Shown here piece by piece: positions 38,144 to 47,070 of a stretch of DNA of 64,000 nucleotides (positions are counted from its first letter, which is position 1; every line of letters starts with the position of its first letter). The notes beneath the pieces are model-generated. The model saw nothing but the letters and a program-made list of their open reading frames with translations, was not told the DNA's origin and searched no databases. Position numbers and translations under genes: made by a program. Location: contig NZ_JADEWZ010000010.1 in NCBI RefSeq assembly GCF_015207425.1, forward strand, positions 62,001 to 126,000. Direction: 5' to 3'. The stretch is from Lusitaniella coriacea LEGE 07157 (GTDB taxonomy: Bacteria > Cyanobacteriota > Cyanobacteriia > Cyanobacteriales > Spirulinaceae).

Positions 38144-38983
38144 ATGTCTACGAACGCGCGCACCGCGAAGCGGATCTCTCCGAAATCGCGCTCTAATTTT
38201 AGCCAATCTCTTCCAATTTATCTCGTTCTCCTATTGGGAATGATTGCAATAGGCACGTTGCAACTCCCCCAGCTTCGCAAAATCCAGCAACAAGGACAAA
38301 CTCTTTCCCCCGAAGAACTTAAAGAAGCCGAACAATCAGCAAAAGCTAACCTTGCACTCCTCCGAAAGGTTCCGACGTTTGGGTTTGATAATTTAATTGC
38401 AAATTGGACGATACTGGAGTTTTTTGAGTATTTTGGCGATAACGAAGCGCGTGAAGTCACGGGTTACGATCTCAGCCTCGATTATTTTGATGTAATTATC
38501 GATCGCGATCCTCGGTTTTTAGCCGCTTACAACGGTTTAGCCACAAGCGGTTCGATTTACGCAGCAAGACCCGAAAAAACCAATACACTCATTGAGAAAG
38601 GACTTCAATCCGTCACTCCAAAAGTCCCATTTCGGTCTTACTACATTCTGCGGCATAAGGGAATTAACGAGATACTCTTCCTTCCCAATTCCCAGGAGGA
38701 TGCGAGAAAATCCTTTGAAACCGCCGCAGAATGGGCAAATTCTTACAGCGATGAGGAAAGTCAATATGTGGCTGAACTTTCCCGACAAACAGCACAATAT
38801 CTCGCTAACAATCCCGAAAGTAAAACCGCTAAAGTCTCCGCATGGGTCATGGTTTTGCAGGCGATTCCTCCTTCTGATAAAAGTACGAGAAAAAGAGCGA
38901 TTCGAGAGATTGAGAAATTAGGTGGAAAAGTGGTACAAACTCCAGAGGGTAACTGGACGATTCAACCACCAGAGACGGATTGA
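38144..38983 (+). CDS. Conserved cyanobacterial membrane-anchored TPR-like protein
   Basis: The 279 residues have one membrane helix (SLPIYLVLLLGMIAIGTLQL) after a basic N-terminus. The following domain has VPTFGFDNLIANWTILEFFE, the ANWTxLxFxxYFGD motif, and SYYILRHKGINEILFLPNSQ. I recognise it as a cyanobacterial family of unknown function with TPR-like helical repeats. It is divergent from the TPR gene at 37508-38002; the two starts are about 140 bases apart. Confidence 0.75.
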   Translation: MSTNARTAKRISPKSRSNFSQSLPIYLVLLLGMIAIGTLQLPQLRKIQQQGQTLSPEELKEAEQSAKANLALLRKVPTFGFDNLIANWTILEFFEYFGDNEAREVTGYDLSLDYFDVIIDRDPRFLAAYNGLATSGSIYAARPEKTNTLIEKGLQSVTPKVPFRSYYILRHKGINEILFLPNSQEDARKSFETAAEWANSYSDEESQYVAELSRQTAQYLANNPESKTAKVSAWVMVLQAIPPSDKSTRKRAIREIEKLGGKVVQTPEGNWTIQPPETD

Positions 38984-39379
38984 GGTTATTTTTGAAACTC
39001 CCGAAATCTCCAATTTAATAATTTGTAAAGAACGAAGAAAGTAATTAAGAAAGCTATCGATCGTTTTTTATCTTTAATTCCGGTGAAAAGCAACTTTCAG
39101 ACTCATAAGGTATTAACTTATTTCCCTTTACCTTAGCTGAGAGAAGGTTTAAATCACCCAACTGAGAAATGCCATAACAAAGTTTTACCTCGCTTCACCG
39201 ATGACCTATTTTGGACGCTAGTAGGCTTGAGCTATAATTGAGGGAAAGAAGATATTGCTGAAATATCGGAGTAACAAACCCAATTTTCCGATCGTCCCTT
39301 GATTAACATTTAAATACGATCGCGCGTCTGGCTCCTTAGCAATATTAACAACTTTTAATTAAATTTAGAATTGGAAACA
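38984..39379. other. AT-rich intergenic region before the NfeD-flotillin genes
   Basis: These 396 bases hold no frame with a good start, no dispersed repeat of the families described, and no tRNA. They likely include the promoter of the NfeD-flotillin cluster. Confidence 0.5.
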
Positions 39380-39985
39380 ATGTTATCGTTATACGGCTTA
39401 TTTTTTATCGTTGGCGGAACATTTGTGCTATTTGCGGCGGTAGCAGGATTAGATGGCCCGGATTTCGAGTTAGAGTTTGATCCCGATATCGAAACCCTCG
39501 CGCCGAAAAACGAGGAAGAAGAAACCCTATCCGTTCGAGGAAAACGTCCTAGAAGGAGATTATGGCTGCCTTTTCTAAGTTTGAGGTTTTGGACCTTTGG
39601 CAGTTGTTTCTTTGGCTTAACCGGGATTCTGCTCACCCTCTTCCAAGGTAGCATTGCAGAGCCAATCGTTCTCTGGCTCGCGATCGCGGTGGGTTTGCTT
39701 TTTGGAACAACAATCACCGCAATTCTGCACAATCTCAGGCAAAATCAAGCCAACAGTCTCGTTAATTCCAACGATCTGATCGGTCTTCCCGGAATTGTCG
39801 AGATTCCTTTTGATTCCAATAGTAAGGGAAAAATTCGCGTCAGCGTTCGAGGCTCGATCCTAGATTTAATTGCCTTAACCGAAGATCGGCAAATGTTTCA
39901 ACCCGGAGAACAAGTTTATATTGTTGGGATGGAGAACAATAAAGTGTGGGTTGTTTCCCAAAATACGTTAGGCAATTACGAGTAG
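39380..39985 (+). CDS. NfeD-like membrane protein
   Basis: From ATG 39380 (TTG 39371 precedes it) the 201 residues show membrane helices near 3-20, 70-90 and 95-115 (SLRFWTFGSCFFGLTGILLT and EPIVLWLAIAVGLLFGTTIT) and a C-terminal beta/OB-like domain (LIGLPGIVEIPFDSNSKGKI, RQMFQPGEQVYIVGMENNKV) as in NfeD proteins. NfeD proteins accompany flotillins in membrane microdomains. Two flotillin genes follow on the same strand, which supports the call. It lacks the serine protease domain of long NfeD proteins. Confidence 0.85.
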   Translation: MLSLYGLFFIVGGTFVLFAAVAGLDGPDFELEFDPDIETLAPKNEEEETLSVRGKRPRRRLWLPFLSLRFWTFGSCFFGLTGILLTLFQGSIAEPIVLWLAIAVGLLFGTTITAILHNLRQNQANSLVNSNDLIGLPGIVEIPFDSNSKGKIRVSVRGSILDLIALTEDRQMFQPGEQVYIVGMENNKVWVVSQNTLGNYE

Positions 39986-40057
39986 AAGAAAAGGGAGCAT
40001 CCCAATTATGCAACTCTGTTACTTTGCTCTAGCTCCTCTTCTCCCAGATTTGGGAGA

Positions 40058-40191
40058 GGTCGGAACGCCTCTGAGGTTTCACGGCGGTCACAAGCATCTG
40101 AGGAAAACTGAGGGGCTGTGTTTCGAGGAAACCTCGAAACCCTGTACGCCCCGTCAGATGTCGCCACCTCCTCAGAGGATGCAAGCCGACC
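40058..40191. repeat. Foldback element (GGTCGG family), copy 2
   Basis: A 134-bp element from GGTCGGAACGCCTCTGAGG to GAGGATGCAAGCCGACC folds nearly end to end: CATCTGA/TCAGATG, GGGGC/GCCCC and TTTCGAGG/CCTCGAAA are nested. It lies between NfeD and the first flotillin gene, a distance that could affect co-transcription. Confidence 0.8.
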
Positions 40192-40325
40192 TTGAGGGGT
40201 TGGGGGATGAGGGCGACAAAAGTTGGATACTCCCGAAGAAAAAAACCTGAATTTCCTGGAAAATGGGAACACTCAGCAATAGTATCGAGCGCATCAGAAC
40301 AATAAATTCAAGGACAACGGTCATC

Positions 40326-41696
40326 ATGACAAATTCAAAACAATTCAACACCTTTTGGGAAGAAGAAGTTGCAGTCGTTGAGAGCGTTGCGATAAGAAAT
40401 GAATCGCCAATTCTCGCTCAAACCAACTCCTTAAGCCAGCAAATGTGGACGGCACTTCCCGTCGCACTTGGCATCTTTGGAGTCATTTTGATTATTTTAT
40501 TTCTCAACAGTTTCCTCTGTATTTGTAAACCCAATGAAATTCTCATTTTGTCCGGTCGCAAACACAAAACAAAAACCGGAAAAGAAGTTGGGTATCGCAC
40601 GATTTTTGGCGGACGAGCGATTCGCATTCCTGTTCTAGAAACCGTCAAAAGCATGGACTTAACAATCATGCCCGTTCCCGTAGAGGTGAGTAACGCTTAT
40701 TCTAAAGGGGGAACGCCACTGGATATTCACGCGATCGCGAACGTCAAAATCTCCAGTAACCCCGCTATTGTCGGGAACGCCATCGAACGCTTCCTCGACC
40801 ACGACCGTGCCGAACTGGCTCGCGTGGCACGAGAAACCCTAGAAGGCAAACTGCGCGGTGTTGTCGCCACCCTCACCCCCGAAGAACTCAACGAAGATCG
40901 CCTCAGTTTCGCCGAACGCATCGCCGAAGATGTGGACCGGGATTTAACCAAACTCGGCTTGCAACTGGATACCCTGAAAATTCAAAGCGTTTCCGATGAT
41001 GTGGATTATCTCAGTTCCATCGGTCGCAAGCAAATTGCCCTGATCGTGCGCGATGCAGAAATCGCCGAATCCAACGCTATTGGGGAAGCCGACCGCATCG
41101 AAGCCGATTGTCAGCGAGAAGCTGAAGTTTCCAAAACCCAAGCGAAAACCGTCGTCCTGCAAAAACACAACGAACTGCGGACAATTAAAGCCGAACTCGA
41201 ACAGCAGGCAAGATCCGAAGAAGAGCGTACCGAAGCTGCTGCTAAAGAAGCCAGAGCAAAAGCCGAACAAATCCTGCAAACCGTGCGCGCCGAATTAGAA
41301 CGATTGCGCCTCGAAGCCGATGAAGTGTTACCCGCCGAAGCGAACCGACAAGCCAAAGCGTTGCACGCCAAAGGTACCGCCGCCAGTTTAGCGGAAAATT
41401 CCAAAGCCGCCGCTTTAGCGAATACGATGCTCTCTGAGGTGTGGCAAGAAATTGGTGCGGATGCGTCAGAATTGTTCCTGATTCAACAAATCGAAACTGT
41501 TCTCAACGAAGCCACCCAAATTCCCGGAAAACTGCACTTAGAAAATGTCAACGTTATTGATAACGGCGATGGTCAATCCATTGCCAGTCTGATGAACGCC
41601 TATCCCGAAATTGTTCGTCAGTTCCTCGTGCAAGTGGATAACACCCTCGGCATTGATGTGGCGGGAACCTTGAGTAGTAAGAAAATTCGCAATTGA
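40326..41696 (+). CDS. Flotillin-family protein 1
   Basis: The 456 residues start at ATG 40326; an upstream ATG at 40263 is less likely. A membrane helix (TALPVALGIFGVILIILFLN) is followed by the SPFH/Band 7 domain (ICKPNEILILSGR, GYRTIFGGRAIRIPVLETVK, ANVKISSNPAIVGNAIERFL) and a long Ala/Glu/Lys-rich coiled coil (about 220-380). Flotillins organise lipid microdomains. It has a short acidic lead of about 35 residues before the helix. The second flotillin follows after 120 bases. Confidence 0.92.
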   Translation: MTNSKQFNTFWEEEVAVVESVAIRNESPILAQTNSLSQQMWTALPVALGIFGVILIILFLNSFLCICKPNEILILSGRKHKTKTGKEVGYRTIFGGRAIRIPVLETVKSMDLTIMPVPVEVSNAYSKGGTPLDIHAIANVKISSNPAIVGNAIERFLDHDRAELARVARETLEGKLRGVVATLTPEELNEDRLSFAERIAEDVDRDLTKLGLQLDTLKIQSVSDDVDYLSSIGRKQIALIVRDAEIAESNAIGEADRIEADCQREAEVSKTQAKTVVLQKHNELRTIKAELEQQARSEEERTEAAAKEARAKAEQILQTVRAELERLRLEADEVLPAEANRQAKALHAKGTAASLAENSKAAALANTMLSEVWQEIGADASELFLIQQIETVLNEATQIPGKLHLENVNVIDNGDGQSIASLMNAYPEIVRQFLVQVDNTLGIDVAGTLSSKKIRN

Positions 41697-41699
41697 GTG

Positions 41700-41780
41700 A
41701 CGGGGAGATAGGGTGAAACGGAGATGAGGTGACACGGGGATAGGTTTGCAATCCGTCCTTTCTTCTGCCGTCTGCCTTCA
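41700..41780. repeat. Family B-like repeat fragment
   Basis: The segment contains GACGGGGAGATAGGGTG, ACACGGGGATAGGTTTGCAA and TCCTTTCTTCTGCCGTCTGCC, matching the interior of family B, and lies between the two flotillin genes. Confidence 0.55.
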
Positions 41781-41817
41781 CCGATAACTGATGACTGAAA
41801 AAAGGAGATAACAATCG

Positions 41818-43371
41818 ATGGAAGTTATTGTATTACTGCTGGGAATTTTAGGACTGGGAACTGGTGCTGGCGCGCTCGTGATTCGCAACCTTTATTACAT
41901 TTGTCAGCCGAGTGAAGTGCTGATTTTTGCGGGAACGACAACAAAAACCGCAGACCGAAAGAGAGTGGGTTATCGCCTGGTGAAAGGGGGAAGCAGCATT
42001 CGGGTTCCTCTGTTAGAGCAAACCTTTCGCATGGATTTAACCAACATCATCATTGAATTGAAGGTTGCCAATGCTTACTCGAAAGGGGGAATTCCCTTAA
42101 CCGTCGAAGGGGTGGCAAATATTAAAGTGGCGGGGGAAGAACCAACAATTCATAACGCCATTGAGCGTTTGTTGGGTAAGAGTCGCAAGGAAATCGAGCA
42201 ATTTGCTAAAGAAACCCTAGAAGGGAATTTGCGCGGGGTTTTAGCGAGTTTGACTCCCGAACAAGTGAATGAAGATAAGCTGGCGTTTGCCAAAAGCCTC
42301 CTCGATGAAGCGGAAGAGGATTTGGAGAAATTGGGGTTAATCCTGGATAACTTGCAAATTCAGAATATTTCCGATGAGGTGGGATATTTGGATTCCCTCG
42401 GTCGTCAGCAGCAGGCGGATTTGATTCGAGACGCGCGAATTGCAGAAGCAGAGGCGAAGTCAGCTTCTATGATTCAGGATGCGGAAAACGAGAAAGTGAC
42501 CGCGTTGCGACGCATTGCGCGGGATGTGGAAATTGCTAAGGCGCAGGCAGAACGGCGAGTTCAGGATGCTTTAACCAAGCGCGTGGCGGTGGTTGCAGAG
42601 GTCGAGGCAGAGATTGCGGCGGAAGTGGTGCGCCGACAGGCAGAAGTTTCCGTGCAAAAAGAGCGAATCAAACAGGCGGAACAACAATTGCAAGCGGATG
42701 TGGTTGCTCCCGCAGAAGCCGATAGCAAGCGCGCGATCGCGCGAGCCAAAGGTGAGGCATCCCAGATCGTTGAGGATGGGAAAGCTCAGGCTGAGGGGAT
42801 CAGAAGCCTCGCTGAGTCCTGGCAAGCGGCGGGGGACAGTGCGAAGGATATCTTCCTCTTCCAGAAACTGGACGTTCTCATGAAAACAATGGCAGCAGCA
42901 GTTCCCGACGTGGCAGTACAAAATGTCACCGTTGTCGATGCGAAAGGCGGTGGGAGTGCGGCGAAAATCGCTTCCTTTCTCGAACAGTTGCGACAAACCA
43001 CGGGAATGGATCTGAGTGGCGTGGTGAATAACCTCACCGGGAATGGTTTGGAAAACGGATCTGCGCACCCCCTGAACCCTCAACCCATCGCACAAGAGTT
43101 GCCGCCAACCCCTGCCGCAGATGCCACAACGGATTATGCGCTTTTGCACTTAGAAGTGAAACAACTTCTCGACAAACTGGTACAGAACCGCGCCACCCCA
43201 CCGGAAGCAGAAAAAGCTGTTGCACGGAGCATTGAGCGCTATCCCAAATTCAAAAACCGTCTCAAACGAGCGTTCCACACCGGAGGAGAAGAAACCCTGC
43301 GAGCAATTTTCACCCATCCTCTGATCCACATTCCCATGAGTATGGTGGAGTCGTGGTTAGATGAGGATTAG
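41818..43371 (+). CDS. Flotillin-family protein 2 with extra C-terminal domain
   Basis: The 517 residues (ribosome site AAGGAGATAAC) have a membrane helix at the start (VIVLLLGILGLGTGAGALVI), an SPFH domain nearly parallel to flotillin 1 (AYSKGGIPLTVEGVANIKVA), a coiled coil (about 215-330), and then an extra C-terminal domain of about 90 residues (about 430-517: LEVKQLLDKLVQNRATPPEA...). That last helical part ends in a pattern THPLIHIPMSMVESWL seen at the ends of other cyanobacterial proteins; its function is unknown to me. Paralogue of its neighbour; a hetero-oligomeric raft is likely. Confidence 0.92.
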   Translation: MEVIVLLLGILGLGTGAGALVIRNLYYICQPSEVLIFAGTTTKTADRKRVGYRLVKGGSSIRVPLLEQTFRMDLTNIIIELKVANAYSKGGIPLTVEGVANIKVAGEEPTIHNAIERLLGKSRKEIEQFAKETLEGNLRGVLASLTPEQVNEDKLAFAKSLLDEAEEDLEKLGLILDNLQIQNISDEVGYLDSLGRQQQADLIRDARIAEAEAKSASMIQDAENEKVTALRRIARDVEIAKAQAERRVQDALTKRVAVVAEVEAEIAAEVVRRQAEVSVQKERIKQAEQQLQADVVAPAEADSKRAIARAKGEASQIVEDGKAQAEGIRSLAESWQAAGDSAKDIFLFQKLDVLMKTMAAAVPDVAVQNVTVVDAKGGGSAAKIASFLEQLRQTTGMDLSGVVNNLTGNGLENGSAHPLNPQPIAQELPPTPAADATTDYALLHLEVKQLLDKLVQNRATPPEAEKAVARSIERYPKFKNRLKRAFHTGGEETLRAIFTHPLIHIPMSMVESWLDED

Positions 43372-43710
43372 GGGTTCGTCAGTTTTGAATTGATGGGTTG
43401 AGGGGGTGACAATTACCAATTACCAATTGGGGAGACGGGGAGACGGGGAGACGGGGAGACGGGGAGACGGGGTGATATCCTGTTCCGCAAATTGATGACT
43501 GATAACTCTTCAGAAACTAAAAATCACGCTCCGTCCCTCAAACCTATGTATGATTAGGAGTCTAGCAAGTTTCTCCCTTTCTTTGTCGGCGTGGGTTTGT
43601 CCCATCTGCCGACTGCCCTCTGCCCTCTGCCTCGTCGTCAGGCGCTGATAAGCGTCACCGCTAACCTGTTAATCTGGAACAAAATTTCTTCACTTTAACA
43701 AGTTCTATTA
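43372..43710. other. Repeat-filled intergenic region with octamer satellite
   Basis: The region contains five head-to-tail copies of GGGGAGAC (43429-43468), then degenerate sequence with TCTGCCGACTGCCCTC-like runs. No gene is visible. The octamer belongs to the satellite seen at many sites of this window. Confidence 0.6.
43429..43472. repeat. Octanucleotide tandem repeat (GGGGAGAC)x5
   Basis: Five exact 8-base units plus a final GGGG. Related octamer stretches occur near 9270, 27480, 31080, 50580, 53790 and 57977. Confidence 0.9.
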
Positions 43711-44058
43711 ATGCCCAACTCACCCATCCCGCAAATCTCTGTCGAAGAACTGCGATCGCGCATGAGCGATTCTTCACAACCCTTACAATTGATAGATGTG
43801 CGGGAACCCCAAGAAACCGCGATCGCGAAAATCGAAGGATTTGAAGTCTTACCCTTGAGCGAATTTAACCAATGGTCAGAGCAAATCTTTACCCGCTTTG
43901 ACACCCATACCGAAACCTTGGTGATGTGCCATCATGGGGTTCGTTCCGCTCAAATGTGCCAGTGGTTACGGATGCAAGGCTTTACCAATGTTAAAAATAT
44001 TGTGGGCGGGATCGATGCCTATTCCGCGATTGTCGATTCGAGCATTCCCCAATATTAA
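43711..44058 (+). CDS. Rhodanese-like sulfurtransferase
   Basis: The 115-residue single rhodanese domain has the start PQISVEELRSRM, the LIDVREPQE motif and the active-site loop CHHGVRSAQ with catalytic Cys. It transfers sulfane sulfur to thiophilic acceptors in vivo. It lies 278 bases before hrcA on the same strand. Confidence 0.95.
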   Translation: MPNSPIPQISVEELRSRMSDSSQPLQLIDVREPQETAIAKIEGFEVLPLSEFNQWSEQIFTRFDTHTETLVMCHHGVRSAQMCQWLRMQGFTNVKNIVGGIDAYSAIVDSSIPQY

Positions 44059-44336
44059 GATCGGAGAAAAGCATCTCACCAACCCCAAAAGAAAAATTGT
44101 GCTTTTGAAGAGAGGTCATTCGGACAGTCTTGGGTTAACCTAATTTTGAGAGAGAACCGCGATCGCGAAACTCTATTCGCTCGCGAACTTATTGGTAATC
44201 AGGAGGGAATTGGAAACAAAAAAATTAGAGATCGTCATTTTCCTCTGTTCGCGATCGCGCATTGTAAGCAATCCCTCGGCGTGCGTCAATTGAGTCAAAC
44301 CCCATAACAGTTCTTGAACAATCGGTTTTTGAGATA

Positions 44337-45413
44337 ATGTCTCTTGAATATCCTCTAAGCGAACGCCACCACAACATCCTTCGAGCCACAGTGCGCCATT
44401 ACATCGCCACCGCCGAACCCGTGGGATCGAAAACCCTCGCCGAAGAATACGACTTCAAAGTCAGTTCGGCAACCATTCGCAACGCAATGGGACGCTTGGA
44501 AAAAATAGGATTGCTCTATCAACCTCACATCTCCGCCGGACGCATCCCCTCAGACTCCGGGTATCGCATTTATGTCGATCGTCTCATGACCCCCAACGAA
44601 GCCTGGGGACGACAATTGGAAGAGTTATATACCCAAGAACTTGATTGGGGAAACTACGAAATTGAAACCTTAGTCCAAAGAGCCGCTCAAATTTTAGCCA
44701 CCCTAAGCGGTCATATTGCCTTAATTACACTGCCCCAGAATGCCAATAATACATTGCATCACCTCCAGTTGATTCAACTGAATGCAAAACAGGCAATGTT
44801 AATTATCGTCATGGATTCCTACCAAACTCAATCAGTTCTGGTGGAGTTACCCTTGCTGCTAGAAAATGAATCCGATCGCGAATTAGTAGAAGAAGAGCTA
44901 CAAATTCTATCGAACTTCTTAAATCATAAATTGCGCGGCCGCTCCCTCTCAACCCTCGCTCAACTCAATTGGGGAGAATTAGATCGAGACTTTCAACACT
45001 ACACCGACTTTTTGCGCCTCCTCCTCAAAGAAATTAGCCGCCGCACGCAACTTCCCTCCTCAACCCCCATCGCCATTCGAGGCATTTCAGAAGTATTGCG
45101 ACAGCCGGAATTTTCTCAACTGCAACAAGTTCAAATGTTGCTGCACCTCCTAGAAGAAGAACAAAACCAACTCCTTCCTTCAATCTTTGAAATTCCCGAA
45201 GTTGAAACCCCCGCCGATCGCGTTAGAATCCGTATTGGCGCGGAAAATCAACTCGAACCCCTCAACATTTGTACCCTGATCGCAGCCAACTATCATCAAG
45301 GAGACATTCCCGTGGGAAGTATTGGTATAATTGGCCCGACGCGAATGTTTTACGAAAACGCGATCGCGCTCGTTGAAGCGGCGGCGGATTACCTTTCAGA
45401 AGCCTTGAGTTAG
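44337..45413 (+). CDS. hrcA: Heat-inducible transcription repressor HrcA
   Basis: The 358 residues match HrcA: a winged-helix N-terminus (LSERHHNILRATVRHYIATA, VSSATIRNAMGRLEKIGLLY, GRIPSDSGYRIYVDRL) and the C-terminal GAF-like domain ending RIGAENQLEPLNICTLIAAN and VGSIGIIGPTRMFYENAI. HrcA represses groESL and similar chaperone genes at CIRCE operators. I find no CIRCE site in this window, so its targets are elsewhere. Confidence 0.96.
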   Translation: MSLEYPLSERHHNILRATVRHYIATAEPVGSKTLAEEYDFKVSSATIRNAMGRLEKIGLLYQPHISAGRIPSDSGYRIYVDRLMTPNEAWGRQLEELYTQELDWGNYEIETLVQRAAQILATLSGHIALITLPQNANNTLHHLQLIQLNAKQAMLIIVMDSYQTQSVLVELPLLLENESDRELVEEELQILSNFLNHKLRGRSLSTLAQLNWGELDRDFQHYTDFLRLLLKEISRRTQLPSSTPIAIRGISEVLRQPEFSQLQQVQMLLHLLEEEQNQLLPSIFEIPEVETPADRVRIRIGAENQLEPLNICTLIAANYHQGDIPVGSIGIIGPTRMFYENAIALVEAAADYLSEALS

Positions 45414-45634
45414 GCGCGATGTTGATTCAGTTGCGCAAGTTCCCCGTTGACGTTCAAATTATCCATTATAAAAAATCCCCGTGTCAGCCTTAACCAAGGC
45501 GATTCAAACGGATTTTGTATGATTCGCCAAAGATGGGACGAGTAACCCATCTCTGAATATACAAAGGTGGTCAATGCTGCAATTTGATGGATAATCTCCT
45601 TGTTAGCTTTTGTATTCGCCATAACCCACCACAA
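45410..45634 (-). CDS. Possible small gene, C-terminus overlapped by a repeat
   Basis: The frame encodes 74 residues with a plausible start (MWWVMANTKANKEIIHQIAA) preceded by GGTGG. Its second half is encoded by the right half of a family A repeat (45478-45523), so the gene may be truncated, or the frame may be chance. The frame overlaps the hrcA end by four bases. No family recognised. Confidence 0.25.
   Translation of the reverse strand: MWWVMANTKANKEIIHQIAALTTFVYSEMGYSSHLWRIIQNPFESPWLRLTRGFFIMDNLNVNGELAQLNQHRA
45472..45523. repeat. Family A repeat, right half
   Basis: The segment CCGTGTCAGCCTTAACCAAGG followed by GATTCAAACGGATTTTG matches the right half of the family A element at 50477-50575. 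No left end is seen; it may be a solo end or a remnant. Confidence 0.6.
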
Positions 45635-45650
45635 CTGAGGTTTTTAAATT

Positions 45651-46718
45651 ATGACCCAAAATATTTTAATCTTAGGCGGTGCGGGGTTTATTGGCAGTTC
45701 CCTAGCGATTGGTTTGAAACAACGGCATCCCGACTGGAAAATAACTTGTTTGGATAACTTGCGGCGGCGAGGTTCGGAACTCAATCTCTCGCGTTTTAAA
45801 GCTTGCGATATCCAATTTATTCACGGCGATATTCGTTTCCCCTCCGATCTCGATTCGAGCATTTTCGATGTAGAAAAAATCATTGATTGTTCTGCCGAAC
45901 CCTCCGTTCTCGCCGGATTTACCTCACCCCAATATATGCTTCATACCAATTTATTGGGAACGATCAATATATTAGAACTCGCACGAGAAATCAAAGCCGA
46001 TCTCCTCTTTTTATCCACCAGCCGAGTGTATCCTATTGAAGCTCTTAAATCGATTCACTTAACAGAATCGGATACCCGATTTGACATTGCAAAACATCAA
46101 GAAACTTTAGGCATTTCAGAATTGGGAATAGCAGAAAATTTTCCCCTCCACGGCGCGCGTTCTCTCTATGGAACCACAAAACTAGCATCCGAACTCCTCA
46201 TTGAAGAATACCGACAAGCTTATGGAATTCGTGCCATTATTAATCGCTGTGGTGTCGTTGCAGGTTCGTGGCAAATGGGAAAAGTAGATCAAGGGGTTTT
46301 TACCCTTTGGGTTGCAGCGCACTATTTCCAAAAATCCCTCAGTTATATTGGCTATGGCGGAACGGGAAAACAGGTGAGAGATGTTTTAAATGTAAGGGAC
46401 TTGTTGGAACTAATTGACGTTCAATTTGCGCGCTTTTCCGAATTAGATGGCGAGATTTTGAACGTGGGTGGTGGCGTGAAGAATAGCCTTTCGTTGTGGG
46501 AAACAACTCAACTATGCCAAGCAATTACAGGAAACACCATTCCCATTCATCCCGTACCCGAAGAACGTCCCGGCGATGTTCCCTTGTTTATCACAGATTC
46601 GTCGCGTGCAATCGCGCAAACCGGATGGAAACCTAAACTCAATCCCCGCGAAACCCTAGAAGAGATTTATCAATGGATTAGTGAAAATGAAAAAATGGTT
46701 CGAGCAATTTTGGCATAA
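45651..46718 (+). CDS. NAD-dependent sugar epimerase/dehydratase (CDP-paratose/tyvelose epimerase-like)
   Basis: The 355 residues form an extended SDR: NAD-binding ILILGGAGFIGSSLAI, the Ser/Tyr/Lys catalytic set (LFLSTSRVYPIE and YGTTKLASEL), then the substrate domain with DVLNVRDLLELIDVQF and TGWKPKLNPRETLEEIYQWI. The pattern is close to CDP-tyvelose/CDP-paratose 2-epimerases, which epimerise dideoxyhexoses for surface glycans. The exact sugar is not certain. No other glycan gene is directly adjacent. Confidence 0.85.
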   Translation: MTQNILILGGAGFIGSSLAIGLKQRHPDWKITCLDNLRRRGSELNLSRFKACDIQFIHGDIRFPSDLDSSIFDVEKIIDCSAEPSVLAGFTSPQYMLHTNLLGTINILELAREIKADLLFLSTSRVYPIEALKSIHLTESDTRFDIAKHQETLGISELGIAENFPLHGARSLYGTTKLASELLIEEYRQAYGIRAIINRCGVVAGSWQMGKVDQGVFTLWVAAHYFQKSLSYIGYGGTGKQVRDVLNVRDLLELIDVQFARFSELDGEILNVGGGVKNSLSLWETTQLCQAITGNTIPIHPVPEERPGDVPLFITDSSRAIAQTGWKPKLNPRETLEEIYQWISENEKMVRAILA

Positions 46719-47069
46719 CTCATCACCCTTCAATAACTTTCACCTCACCGTTATCACCCCAATTGTCATCTTTTTGCACAATTCATTCGAGAAAATTCCA
46801 ATAAGAATTACACGATTGACAGTATCGCTGCTCGATTTACCCTTAATTATCAAATTCCCAAAAATACGCTTGATTGGAACTTTTCCCAACCTGCCCCAGA
46901 TCTTTGGCCTATTTCAATTACTCAAAAAAAATCCAACAGAATTTGGGTTATTTCGCCCTCGCGAGGATCTGCGATTCAAGGGTTACCAGATTATTCTAAG
47001 GTCAAGTTCTTGGGTCGAGAGTTTACCAGCATTCCCAGCAAGCCTCACGACTTGATGATTATTGAATAA
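46719..47069 (+). pseudogene. Decayed gene remnant, glycosyltransferase-like tail
   Basis: No intact start or single frame covers this stretch. One frame begins KKWFEQFWHNSSPF, overlapping the epimerase end; a different frame is open from about 46743 to TAA at 47069 and reads NYTIDSIAARFTLNYQIPKN, RIWVISPSRGSAIQGLPDYS and KFLGREFTSIPSKPHDLMII. The second frame looks like natural protein, so a gene with a frameshift is likely. A link to membrane glycosyltransferase C-termini is a guess. Confidence 0.4.
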
Positions 47070-47070
47070 C

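Noticed and set aside
40008-40250. 80-codon plus-strand frame before flotillin 1
   Set aside because: It reads through the GGTCGG foldback element and has no family match.
43429-43472. CRISPR array
   Set aside because: The repeats are 8 bases with no unique spacers; the 57-bp array at 57977-58196 also has repeated, non-unique spacers. No cas gene is present.
44059-44336. CIRCE operator near hrcA
   Set aside because: No TTAGCACTC-N9-GAGTGCTAA inverted repeat is visible in this region or elsewhere in the window.
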